A stretch of 33,622 nt of DNA from Saprospiraceae bacterium (GTDB lineage: Bacteria; Bacteroidota; Bacteroidia; Chitinophagales; Saprospiraceae), in contig JABWAJ010000003.1 in the NCBI GenBank assembly GCA_013361075.1, positions 1 to 33,622 of the forward strand, written 5' to 3'. Shown in pieces: positions 24,394 through 31,532 of this stretch (within the stretch, counting starts at the first letter, position 1; the number at the start of each line of letters is the position of its first letter). Under the pieces are notes generated by a model, which saw nothing but the letters and a program-made list of their open reading frames with translations, did no database searches and was not told where the DNA came from. A program made the position numbers and the translations under genes.

Positions 24394-25566
24394 ATGAATT
24401 TTAGAAACATCCTTTGGACCTATGCCCCCAGGCAGGACGGTTCGTGCAACGTAAAAATTTATGTGCAGGCGACCGGGCAAAAAAAATACTTCAAAACGGA
24501 CATCTGTGTGCAGGCGAAGGATTGGGACGCCAAAAAAGGGATTGTAAAAACGAGCCACCCGCTTTGCATGCTCTATAACTCGAAGATCCGGGAATTCAGA
24601 AACCGGTTGGAAGAACATTTCCTAAATGGTGGATCATTCGATCAATTCAACGAAACGCCGGAAAAGGCATCCCTGATTGCGTTCGGCAAACAGTTGATCG
24701 CTGAAGCTGAAAAAGGAACGTATCCGCTCCGGCAAAGCACGGTCAACGTTTACAAATCCATCTTAAAAAAGCTGGAACAATATATGGCCATCACGGGTAT
24801 GGATGACCTGGCTTTCAACGACGTGGGGATGGACTTTTATGTAAAATATACCAAACACTTAGAGCAAACCGGCTGCAAATTAGCCGGAATCGGTAAGCAC
24901 ATGAAGTGCATCAAACGGCTGATGAACATCGCCCTGGAACGCAAGCTACACAACAATACTTCGCACCAGGAGCGGGCTTTCAAAGCACACAAAACACAAA
25001 CTTCCACGAAGATTTACCTAAGCGTTGAAGAAATGGCTAAACTGGAACAACTCAACCTTTCCGGCCAGCCAGCACTGGAGCAGGAGCGGGACCGCTTCTT
25101 AGTGCAGTATTATCTGTTGCTCCGGTTCTCCGATGCCATCCGGATCACTAAGGAAATGTTCTTCGAGTTGAAAGGTGCCTATTATTTCCGTATCAAACAC
25201 CAGAAGACCAGCAATGAAGCGGTGGTGCCCGTGAAACCGTCCTGCAGGACGCTGCTGGAGCGCTACGATTATCAGTTTGACTATTCCTCCAATGTGCAGG
25301 CAAACCGGCACCTAAAGACCATCGCGGCCATGGCCAGCATCGCTACAATGGTCACCCAGGACGGGCGCACCCTGATGAAAAGCCAGTTTGTCGGCACACA
25401 CACGGCGCGCCGGAGCGCCGCGACCAACCTGTACCTCCAGGGCGTGGACGTGAAAGTGATCGCTGACCTGGGCGGCTGGGAGAACTTCAATGCCCTAATG
25501 GTCTATCTACGCGCCAGCGGCTTAGAGACAGCGCAAATGGCCGGGAAGTTAGATTTTTTTCAGTGA
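24394..25566 (+). CDS. Tyrosine recombinase / integrase
   Basis: 390 residues, the usual length of Bacteroidota phage-type integrases. Residues 1-95 look like an arm-binding domain, ~95-190 a SAM-like core-binding domain (STVNVYKSILKKLEQYM), and ~205-390 the catalytic domain. Catalytic residues: R244 (LLLRFSDA), a lysine at 268 or 271 (KHQKTSNEA), H336 and R339 (THTARRSA), and Y371 (MVYLRA). The position that is usually His holds W362 in GGWENFNALMVYLR, close to the Cre pattern GWxNxNxxMxYxR. It integrates and excises the element, probably at the adjacent tRNA-Asp. It runs opposite to the other genes of the element and ends in its own terminator. Confidence 0.94.
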   Translation: MNFRNILWTYAPRQDGSCNVKIYVQATGQKKYFKTDICVQAKDWDAKKGIVKTSHPLCMLYNSKIREFRNRLEEHFLNGGSFDQFNETPEKASLIAFGKQLIAEAEKGTYPLRQSTVNVYKSILKKLEQYMAITGMDDLAFNDVGMDFYVKYTKHLEQTGCKLAGIGKHMKCIKRLMNIALERKLHNNTSHQERAFKAHKTQTSTKIYLSVEEMAKLEQLNLSGQPALEQERDRFLVQYYLLLRFSDAIRITKEMFFELKGAYYFRIKHQKTSNEAVVPVKPSCRTLLERYDYQFDYSSNVQANRHLKTIAAMASIATMVTQDGRTLMKSQFVGTHTARRSAATNLYLQGVDVKVIADLGGWENFNALMVYLRASGLETAQMAGKLDFFQ

Positions 25567-25573
25567 TGCCGGC

Positions 25574-25655
25574 AAGCATCGCATAAAGTGTTGATAAGAT
25601 TATCATTACAACGAAAGACAAAACCCGGCGACATACCTGAAGCATCGCGTAAAAT
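25574..25655 (+). repeat. Direct repeats AAGCATCGCrTAAArT after the integrase
   Basis: AAGCATCGCATAAAGT at 25574-25589 and AAGCATCGCGTAAAAT at 25640-25655 agree at 14 of 16 positions, 66 bases apart. Their place just after the integrase stop suits binding sites for integrase or an excision factor, but this is inferred from position only. Confidence 0.55.
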
Positions 25656-25676
25656 ACGGATGCAACCAGGTAGACA

Positions 25677-25784
25677 TTGATAACAAAAATTTGCACCTGG
25701 TCGCCGCCGGCGGTGGCTTTTTGTTATCAAATTACCGCCCGCAGCAGCAGCTCGAGGCCAGGCCTCAGCGAAAAACTGATAACA
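25677..25784. repeat. GATAAC-motif cluster A
   Basis: Three copies of a motif near TTTTGTTATCARWTT: TTGATAACAAAAA (25677-25689, inverted), TTTTTGTTATCAA (25718-25730, direct) and CTGATAACAAAA (25776-25787, inverted). The first two form a perfect 13-bp inverted repeat. The GATAAC/GTTATC cores start at 25679, 25723 and 25778, spacings 44 and 55. A second cluster near 30640-30744 has the same motif with spacings 55 and 44. Confidence 0.7.
25700..25723 (+). terminator. Terminator of the integrase gene
   Basis: GTCGCCG and CGGTGGC (25700-25706, 25711-25717) form a seven-base-pair stem including two G-T pairs around CCGG, followed by TTTTTG. It sits inside motif cluster A. Confidence 0.55.
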
Positions 25785-25814
25785 AAACAGGCTGCCGGGT
25801 TTCCCCGACAGCCT
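25782..25814 (-). terminator. Terminator of the leftward gene block
   Basis: AGGCTGCCGGG (25789-25799) and CCCGACAGCCT (25804-25814) form an 11-base-pair stem with one mismatch and loop TTTC. On the minus strand it is followed by GTTTTGTT. It lies 35 bases after the stop of the 99-residue protein. Confidence 0.7.
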
Positions 25815-25848
25815 GCGCCAACAAATTATAATCCCATGAACTTAGGTG

Positions 25849-26148
25849 CTATGCCCAACCTGCATTTGGCGGCAGGTCTAAAATGGCGTTGATTTCTTCC
25901 TCACTGCGGCCGTGAAAGGGGCCGCCTGGCTCAAACAACCACTTCGAGCGTCCGTATAGATTCACAATGGCCACCGTCCAGGCGTTGAGCGCTGCAATGA
26001 TCGCTGTGGCGGATTGTCCTGGCTGCGGCTGCGGTTTTGGCGGCTCGTATGGGTTACGGGGCGGCGCTGTGCTGCGCTTTTGCTGAAACAGGAGCAACGC
26101 GGCCACACCGATCAGGATAAAAGGAACGAGGTTGTTTTTCTTAGCCAT
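25849..26148 (-). CDS. Small single-helix membrane protein
   Basis: 99 residues. A membrane helix spans about residues 8-20 (VPFILIGVAALLLF), preceded by basic KK and followed by QQKR. A proline-rich linker (PPRNPYEPPKPQPQPG) leads to a C-terminal part of ~50 residues with WTVAIVNLYGRSKWLFEPGG and EEINAILDLPPNAGWA. The topology is likely one crossing with the larger part outside or toward the periplasm or virion lumen, but this is not fixed. It is the last gene of the leftward block, 10 bases after the RadC gene. It matches no named family that I recognise. The layout recalls small structural membrane proteins of internal-membrane phages. Confidence 0.7.
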   Translation of the reverse strand: MAKKNNLVPFILIGVAALLLFQQKRSTAPPRNPYEPPKPQPQPGQSATAIIAALNAWTVAIVNLYGRSKWLFEPGGPFHGRSEEEINAILDLPPNAGWA

Positions 26149-26158
26149 AATGCGTTCT

Positions 26159-26749
26159 TTAGATCATTCCTTCGTTTGCAAAGGAGTAATAGCCGTTGGC
26201 GGTGACAATGATGTGATCCAACAGCCTTATATTCAGTGCTGACAGCGCAGTGTTCAGCTTTTTGGTAATGTCCATATCGGCCTGAGAGGGCCTTAAATTG
26301 CCGCTTGGGTGATTGTGCGAAACGATCACACCTGAAGCAAGCGACTTTAAAGCCGCCACGGCAATGATTGGCGGATCTACTACCGTGCCGCTGATGCCAC
26401 CCACAGACATGATCATGTAACCAATCGGACGGTTCGCGTAGTTCAGGAAAACGGCTACAAATACCTCCTGAACCTGCATTCTTCTGCCAATCACTCTTTT
26501 GAGGAAAGCTGCGGAATCGTCAGCGCTTTTAAAGGAATCTTCGCCGATAAAAGGCCCGTTTTTCATGCGCAGGTTGATCTCCCTGGACCTGACAATTGTG
26601 CCGGAACCGGTCGCTTTGCCGTTAATGCCCGGATCGTCAATGACGGGGGGCAATGCACCGGTTGGATAAGCCACGGCACCAATTCCGCTTTGCCTGCGCC
26701 CAAGCAACAACAATGCTCCGAGTCCCAATAAGAGGTGTTCCGCTTTCAT
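26159..26749 (-). CDS. RadC/JAMM-domain protein with N-terminal membrane anchor
   Basis: 196 residues. Residues ~5-17 form a short membrane helix (HLLLGLGALLLLGRR), then a Gly/Pro-rich linker to ~50. The rest is a RadC-type JAB1/MPN (JAMM) domain: E95 in VQEVFVAVFLN, H145 and H147 in VSHNHPSGN, and D158 complete the metal site, so the domain looks active. RadC proteins are common in mobile elements, but their activity is unsettled (protease, DNA-linked or anti-restriction roles have been proposed). Standard RadC carries an N-terminal helix-hairpin-helix; here that is replaced by the anchor. The ATG overlaps the upstream gene's TGA (ATGA), so translation is coupled. Confidence 0.88.
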   Translation of the reverse strand: MKAEHLLLGLGALLLLGRRQSGIGAVAYPTGALPPVIDDPGINGKATGSGTIVRSREINLRMKNGPFIGEDSFKSADDSAAFLKRVIGRRMQVQEVFVAVFLNYANRPIGYMIMSVGGISGTVVDPPIIAVAALKSLASGVIVSHNHPSGNLRPSQADMDITKKLNTALSALNIRLLDHIIVTANGYYSFANEGMI

Positions 26750-29451
26750 GCCGTCAGGTGTTTGTGCCGGGGCCGATGCCCGGAAAGGTTGGCGAATAGG
26801 TTAACTTCCTGTTTGGCATATTGGGCGATATCGCCTTTCTTTTGCAGCAGGTTTTGATACTCGATTCTGGCCCGGGTGAGCTGTGCGCTGATCGGAGCGG
26901 TCAGTTCGAGGATCTGGTTTTCCGTTGCATTCCTGGAACGGTATTCCCGGATTTTTTCATCCAACTGCTTTTGCAGGGCTTTGACCGTTTCGGAAGCTTC
27001 GGCCAATTGCTGATTGTATTGCGCCTCGACCGGCGAAAGGGTCACATTGGCCGCGATGTTCAGGCTATCTTCAAGACGCCCAAATGTACTTCTCCGGTTG
27101 ATGATGGAGGCAAGGCGGTTGTTGAAGTCGCGTTCGTTGCTGATCTGCCCCTGGCGCGTTCCATAACCCAGGTTGTCCACCAGCCAAGTATATAGTTCAT
27201 CTTCGTGAAAATTGGTGAGCAGGCCATATTTTGCCCGTGCGTTGCCGATCCAGCGGGCAATGGTCCGAATATTTCCCTTGCTGGTGGCGTCGGCTCTCTC
27301 CAGGGCTTGCAGTGCTGTGTACGTCTTCCCGGAAGGGTTCAGATAAGACAAAGCAATAATCGTGCTCCAGTTGTCGCCTTCCAGCCGTTTGGCGTCTTTG
27401 TCGGCGTCGCGGCCCTGCATGCGCATGGCCCGGTAATATTCTGCGCGCTCCAGTTCGGTTTCTTTGGTGGAAAGAGTATTGCTTTCCAGGGCAATTCTTT
27501 TGGCTTCCTCCAGGCTGATATTGGCTTCGATTTTAGCCGGGATCTCGCAGAAGTTGCGGCCATCCACCACGGCACCGGCACGACAAAGCCGATTGAAGGC
27601 TTCCAAACGACTATGGCCGCTAAGCATATACAATTTGCCATCCGCCCCGGCCCATAAAATTACCGGATCGAGCTGACTCCAGCGAAAAGCGCCGGCTTTT
27701 ACAGCTTGCACAATGTTTTCGACGCTGCGCTCGCTGTATGGTGTCGCCCGGTTTTGGAACCAGACGCGGCGAATGCTGATAGCCTGAATGGGGATCAGGT
27801 CAATGCCGGTCGCCCGGCTTGTATTTTGCTTCATTGACGGCGGCAAAGAAGCCGTTGGAGCCGATACCGCTTTGGGCAATGAAATTTCTAAAATGGCAAT
27901 GGCCGCCTGCCTTGCATCATTGGTAAGTTGTCGCTGCCAGGCCTGGTTACTTGGTGCCCATCGGAATCCCCTCGATTTTAGTTTGTCACGAAGACTTACA
28001 GGCGGAATGCTGTCAAAGAAAATCTGAAGCCTGTTTTCTTCGATATTTTCCAGGATATAACCGCCATTGAAGTCCAGGCGCTTTTCTCCGCCTTCTGCCC
28101 TTGCTTCCTGGTTTTGTTTTTCAGCCTCCAGGCGTTGCCGGGTCCGTCTGATCTCTGCGTTGTTGTTGGTCAGTTGATAATCCGCAAATCCCGTTCGGCC
28201 TGCAAAGTCTGGCTTTTGTAACTCAATTGCCTGTGCTTCAGAAAGGCCAACTTCTGCCATCAGTCGCGCAGTTACATCTTTACCCGATCGGATGATCTGG
28301 TTTGCCAGTTTCATGCGTTCCTGGGAACTCTCCAGCTTTTGCAATTTCTCCGTGAGTTGCTGAATTGCCGTACTGGATCCGCTGCGGATCGGCTGCTTTG
28401 ATTTTCTTTCGGGGTAGATGTCGCCGTTTTTGCGGATGCGGGCCAAAGCTTTTTCTTCCCAGGCTATAAACTCGCCATAAGCTTTATGGTCGGCGTCTTT
28501 GCGTTTGTTTTGCTGCCTTGTCGGAAAGTTTGAGCCTCCGGTTATCATCATGCTCATGATGCCGGTTCTGCGTTGCAAAATGGCCCTGCGGCGTTCGCTG
28601 TATCTTTTCCGGAAAACTGAAAATTCAGCATCCAGGATGCGAAGTTGTTCAGGCGTCCGACCGGCACTCAATTCGTTGTATAATTGAGTCATGTAGGAGA
28701 TATGCCCTTCAATTTCCTGCTTTGCGCGAACCTCCGGAGAAAAGGAAGTGCCGCGATGTGCATCGTAGGCCAGCCGGTAAGGTATGTCCTTTTCAACGTC
28801 ATGCAGCGGATGACCGGGAGGGAAAGCGGATTCAGGACCGGGAGCCTCCTTTTCCTGCTTCGTTATTGGTTTTAGAGAAGGCGGCAAAGAAGCAGCCGGA
28901 GCGGGTAATTCAACAGGGTTGTTGATGTAATTTTCAAGCTCCACAAGCTTACGTTTTAGGTAAGCAATCGTCCCTGCATCTTCCTTAATGGTAATGGAAA
29001 GTATTCCTGTATTGATGTCGCGGAGTAAATGGCCAATCCGTTGTTGGAGTGTCTTAGGTTGGACTCCGGGTGCAAAATTATCATCAACAATTCCTTTGTC
29101 ATAAGCTAATGCCCTCAGCTTCATATATTTTTCATCCAGCTCCCGACAAACCTTATTTCGGAATCTGCACCGGCCTTCATATTTTGGCCTGACCGATTTT
29201 GGAATTGAAGCAGGGGCAACCTCCTCGCTTTGATTGGGGTTCCGGATAATGATCACTTTAGGCGCTGCGGCTGCATCCCTTCTGAATTGTGCTTCTTTGG
29301 TCGGCCTGCGTTTGGCCTTCATGCAGTTGGGCAGGGCCACGCCGCCATGGCGAGAGCAGCGGCCAGGATTTACGCTGGTCGTAAATTTGCCGTCAGCGCA
29401 TTCTTCGCGGCCTGGCGGCTGTCGGGATACTATGGCACCGATGTAAACCAT
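26746..29451 (-). CDS. Large multidomain protein with ParB-like domain
   Basis: 901 residues, the biggest protein seen complete in the element. In order: a Cys-rich N-terminus with C-A-D-G-K ... C-S-R-H-G-G-V (18-37), the pattern of DUF3761-type domains; charged helical regions (~95-175, ~245-350); a coiled-coil stretch (~430-455); a module with GYILENIEENRLQIFFD and LKSRGFRWAPSNQAWQRQLT (~464-510) seen in proteins of Bacteroidota mobile elements; a ParB-like domain (~550-690) with QLDPVILW, LSGHSRLEAF and TELERAEYYRAM; and a C-terminal coiled coil (~805-870). The phrase ASLPPS[LM]K recurs at 187-194 and 534-541. It probably handles DNA; the exact task is unknown. Its ATG overlaps the upstream TAA. 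Confidence 0.8.
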   Translation of the reverse strand: MVYIGAIVSRQPPGREECADGKFTTSVNPGRCSRHGGVALPNCMKAKRRPTKEAQFRRDAAAAPKVIIIRNPNQSEEVAPASIPKSVRPKYEGRCRFRNKVCRELDEKYMKLRALAYDKGIVDDNFAPGVQPKTLQQRIGHLLRDINTGILSITIKEDAGTIAYLKRKLVELENYINNPVELPAPAASLPPSLKPITKQEKEAPGPESAFPPGHPLHDVEKDIPYRLAYDAHRGTSFSPEVRAKQEIEGHISYMTQLYNELSAGRTPEQLRILDAEFSVFRKRYSERRRAILQRRTGIMSMMITGGSNFPTRQQNKRKDADHKAYGEFIAWEEKALARIRKNGDIYPERKSKQPIRSGSSTAIQQLTEKLQKLESSQERMKLANQIIRSGKDVTARLMAEVGLSEAQAIELQKPDFAGRTGFADYQLTNNNAEIRRTRQRLEAEKQNQEARAEGGEKRLDFNGGYILENIEENRLQIFFDSIPPVSLRDKLKSRGFRWAPSNQAWQRQLTNDARQAAIAILEISLPKAVSAPTASLPPSMKQNTSRATGIDLIPIQAISIRRVWFQNRATPYSERSVENIVQAVKAGAFRWSQLDPVILWAGADGKLYMLSGHSRLEAFNRLCRAGAVVDGRNFCEIPAKIEANISLEEAKRIALESNTLSTKETELERAEYYRAMRMQGRDADKDAKRLEGDNWSTIIALSYLNPSGKTYTALQALERADATSKGNIRTIARWIGNARAKYGLLTNFHEDELYTWLVDNLGYGTRQGQISNERDFNNRLASIINRRSTFGRLEDSLNIAANVTLSPVEAQYNQQLAEASETVKALQKQLDEKIREYRSRNATENQILELTAPISAQLTRARIEYQNLLQKKGDIAQYAKQEVNLFANLSGHRPRHKHLTA

Positions 29452-29846
29452 TACCAGTTGCCTTCATTCAATTGAGCCAATTTGATCACGGCAAAGCCTC
29501 CCAGGACATACGCGCCGATGGTCAGTGCTTTCTGCAGAAGCGGTTTTTCCTGCCATGCCTGGTCTTCCAGGGTTGTAACTCCTTGTTGCTCTAATTTTGT
29601 CGTATCGAAGCGGCCCGGATAGTGTTCTACCCAAACAAAACTGCCGTCTTCCTTTTCGATCTGCCACCACAGGTTTTTCCGACCGGTTGTAGGTTCTACA
29701 TAGGAATAAACGAGGCCAATGGCATTGCCCGGCGCTACCGTGTAAAAGGTTGCCTGGCCGTCATAAGGCAGTTTTTTGACATCTACGCGGGTGCGCGCAT
29801 GCAGGGTTTTCCCGATTACCTGGTCTGCACTAATGGTACTTGGCAT
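29451..29846 (-). CDS. Small protein with C-terminal membrane helix
   Basis: 131 residues. The N-terminal ~90 residues look like a small beta-fold (TLHARTRVDVKK, GNAIGLVYSYVE, NLWWQIEKEDGSFVWVEHYPGRFD), perhaps SH3-like. A helix at ~109-124 (ALTIGAYVLGGFAVIKL) is followed by a short tail, so it is tail-anchored, the reverse of its neighbours. It overlaps the 901-residue gene by one base, and the upstream lysozyme-like gene ends two bases before its ATG. No family was recognised. A structural virion or spanin-like role would fit, but neither is shown. Confidence 0.72.
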   Translation of the reverse strand: MPSTISADQVIGKTLHARTRVDVKKLPYDGQATFYTVAPGNAIGLVYSYVEPTTGRKNLWWQIEKEDGSFVWVEHYPGRFDTTKLEQQGVTTLEDQAWQEKPLLQKALTIGAYVLGGFAVIKLAQLNEGNW

Positions 29847-29848
29847 GG

Positions 29849-30442
29849 CTAAAGCATTGAATAAGCTAAATCAAACATCTCGTTAGAAATCACTCCGTTT
29901 CGCCCGTTTTCTACGTCGGCCATGGGGATGGCTAATTTCCGTAAGGTTTCTTTGTTTGCGGTCAATACCTGGTTTGGGATCAGCCCACCGTTGAAGGCAA
30001 CACTTGAAATGTAGCTGCCGGGGTTGTTGCCATCCGAAGCGGGAGCCCAGCGGTTGATGATTTTGTCTAGTGTGTTGTATCCGTCGCCAATGTAATTTTT
30101 CAGGAGCTTGATCATTGCCCGTGTGCCATAGGCGAAGGTTTGGAACTGCTCAAAAGCCGGGTCGGTTCCGTTTGCAATTTTCCCCTGCCAGGCGCTCGAA
30201 GATTTGCGCAAATTGCCGGGGTTGTTGTTGCGCATGCCGCGAGGCAGGCCGGTTTGCCCCAGGTATGACAGGGAGGCCAGGCCGCCGCCAGGCAAAACGC
30301 CACCGCCTCCATCCGGAGGTGGTGTCACAGCGCCTGCCTTGCTTGACAGCAACAAAAGCAGCAAGGCCCCGCCACCGGCAATCATGATCTTTTGTTGCTG
30401 GGACATGTTCCCCAGGAATCCAGCCTTTTTACTTCGTGCCAT
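29849..30442 (-). CDS. Membrane-anchored lysozyme-like protein (RNNNPGN family)
   Basis: 197 residues. A membrane helix at ~18-33 (KIMIAGGGALLLLLLSS) follows a basic N-terminus. A Gly/Pro-rich linker (TPPPDGGGGVLPGG) precedes a C-terminal domain with GMRNNNPGNLR (~69-79), FEQFQTFAYGTRAMIKLLKNYI, IINRWAPASDGNNPGSYI. This is the family often labelled 'structural protein P5' in Bacteroidota annotations; the fold is thought to be lysozyme-like, cutting peptidoglycan. As a membrane-anchored muramidase it could act in phage entry or release. It is packed tightly between neighbours (two bases on each side), so it is part of one transcript. Confidence 0.8.
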   Translation of the reverse strand: MARSKKAGFLGNMSQQQKIMIAGGGALLLLLLSSKAGAVTPPPDGGGGVLPGGGLASLSYLGQTGLPRGMRNNNPGNLRKSSSAWQGKIANGTDPAFEQFQTFAYGTRAMIKLLKNYIGDGYNTLDKIINRWAPASDGNNPGSYISSVAFNGGLIPNQVLTANKETLRKLAIPMADVENGRNGVISNEMFDLAYSML

Positions 30443-30444
30443 AG

Positions 30445-30630
30445 CTACGCCGTTTTGTTGCGGATATAATACCGGCCACTAACCGAATTGGGAACATCAG
30501 CCGGTTTTACCGGCTCAACAGCCGGTTCTACAATCGTACTGCCTGCCGGTGTTGGTGCACCCGGCTTTTTTGAAAGCAGGATGATTCCAAGTATTGCCAG
30601 CCCAAACCAAATTTTCTTGTCCTTTTTCAT
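30445..30630 (-). CDS. Tiny single-helix membrane protein
   Basis: 61 residues. Basic N-terminus MKKDKK, a helix WFGLAILGIILLS (residues 8-20), KK, then a Pro/Val-rich tail (PGAPTPAGSTIVEPAVEP, then VKPADVP) ending in SGRYYIRNKTA. It has the same layout as the anchored neighbours but no folded domain. It is two bases from the lysozyme-like gene. Upstream lies motif cluster B, whose nearest copy ends near the ATG. No homologue is recognised. Confidence 0.68.
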   Translation of the reverse strand: MKKDKKIWFGLAILGIILLSKKPGAPTPAGSTIVEPAVEPVKPADVPNSVSGRYYIRNKTA

Positions 30631-30634
30631 ACCG

Positions 30635-30747
30635 CTTTTGTTATCAGTTTACCGTCGGATCTGCGCCGATCGCTGCCGGCGCTGGTGGCTTTCTGTTATC
30701 AATTTGCTTTCCCCGGGAAAGACCTGGTCTTTGAATTTGATAACAAG
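30635..30747. repeat. GATAAC-motif cluster B
   Basis: Cores GTTATC at 30640, GTTATC at 30695 and GATAAC at 30739, spacings 55 and 44, the mirror of cluster A. The stretch TCGCTGCCGGCG-ctg-GTGGCTTTCTGTTATCAA here matches TCGCCGCCGGCG-GTGGCTTTTTGTTATCAA in cluster A apart from a three-base insertion. It fills the 120-base gap between two element genes and has no gene of its own. Confidence 0.7.
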
Positions 30748-30750
30748 CCC

Positions 30751-31128
30751 TTACGCGGCCTGCTTCAAAGTGCCGACCCAATCCTTTGTTTCTTCAAACA
30801 GGATGGTCGCGCCTTCCACCTGGTGATACCATTTTGCCACCAACCGGACGCCGGTTTCGATCCGGGCTTCTACCTGGTCGTTGGGAATGTCGAACTCCAG
30901 GGCGATGAAGTCGGCCAGTTCCTGGGCTTCAATGCTGTCAAGATCCTTCAGCTCCAGCCAACCGGCGTGGGCCTCCTGGAGGATCAAATTCACGTTTGGC
31001 CACTGTTTGACAATGACAAACAGGTCTTCAAACTGCGCGCCGTCTTTGAGCGCTGCGGATACCGTTGTGGCTAAGTTCAGGATGCCAGCAAAGAGTACTT
31101 TTAGTTTTGCAATGCCGAGTTTTTGCAT
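30751..31128 (-). CDS. Hypothetical element protein
   Basis: 125 residues, helical by composition, acidic in the second half (LELKDLDSIEAQELADFIALEFDIPNDQVEARIETG). The N-terminal LKVLFAGILNLATTVSAALKDG is amphipathic rather than a clear membrane helix. No motif or family was recognised. It follows the holin-like gene by 23 bases and is separated from the next element gene by motif cluster B. Because the transcript direction is leftward, cluster B could divide the block into two control units after this gene. Confidence 0.65.
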   Translation of the reverse strand: MQKLGIAKLKVLFAGILNLATTVSAALKDGAQFEDLFVIVKQWPNVNLILQEAHAGWLELKDLDSIEAQELADFIALEFDIPNDQVEARIETGVRLVAKWYHQVEGATILFEETKDWVGTLKQAA

Positions 31129-31151
31129 GAGTATTCTTTTTAAGAGATGAA

Positions 31152-31514
31152 TTACTTTTTTTTAAAAAGGAGCAATTGGATTAATGCCTTTAAACCGCCT
31201 GGGTAGGCCGCAATCAGGATGCCCCAATTGGTCAGATGATAACTAAGTTTCATGGCCATCAACCCAATCAGAAAACCAAGCCCGCTTAGTAGCTGCTCAG
31301 ACAGCTTCAGGTAGTGCCCGGCAAGCGGTGTCAAATATCCTGCACAGGTGGCGGCTATCAACAGCACTACGACTTTTTGCCCCTTTGTCAGCGTTTTTTC
31401 ATGTGCCAGGCTGATCAGGCCTCCAAAGAAACCCGCAATGCCACTGGCTATCTTGAAGCCGGAAAGGGCGATCCAGTCGAGGATTGTTTCGGTGCTAAAA
31501 CTCATTTGTTTCAT
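31152..31514 (-). CDS. Holin-like small membrane protein
   Basis: 120 residues with three or four hydrophobic stretches: ~17-35 (LSGFKIASGIAGFFGGLISL), ~46-66 (KVVVLLIAATCAGYLTPLAG), ~72-90 (LLSGLGFLIGLMAMKLS) and ~95-115. It ends in LLLFKKK. The size, the first Gly-rich helix, the AGYLTPL segment and the basic tail resemble phage holins of the LydA/holin-3 kind, which open the inner membrane for endolysin. The assignment rests on pattern. It lies between the fibre-like gene (18 bases) and the hypothetical protein, near the lysozyme-like gene, which fits a lysis unit. Confidence 0.6.
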   Translation of the reverse strand: MKQMSFSTETILDWIALSGFKIASGIAGFFGGLISLAHEKTLTKGQKVVVLLIAATCAGYLTPLAGHYLKLSEQLLSGLGFLIGLMAMKLSYHLTNWGILIAAYPGGLKALIQLLLFKKK

Positions 31515-31532
31515 GTTGCGGGGGGATGGTGA

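Larger units (their letters stand above)
25567..25848. other. Convergent non-coding region with repeats and terminators
   Basis: This 282-base stretch between the integrase stop and the last leftward gene has no credible gene. It holds two direct repeats, a short palindrome (TGATAAGATTATCA, 25592-25605), three GATAAC-cored motifs and two terminators, one per direction. Confidence 0.7.

Noticed and set aside
25677..30747. GATAAC/GTTATC motifs as integron attC or loxP sites
   Set aside because: They do not fit the attC R'/R'' consensus (RYYYAAC/GTTRRRY), and only a few bases at the outer arms resemble loxP; no 8-bp spacer with flanking 13-bp arms was found.
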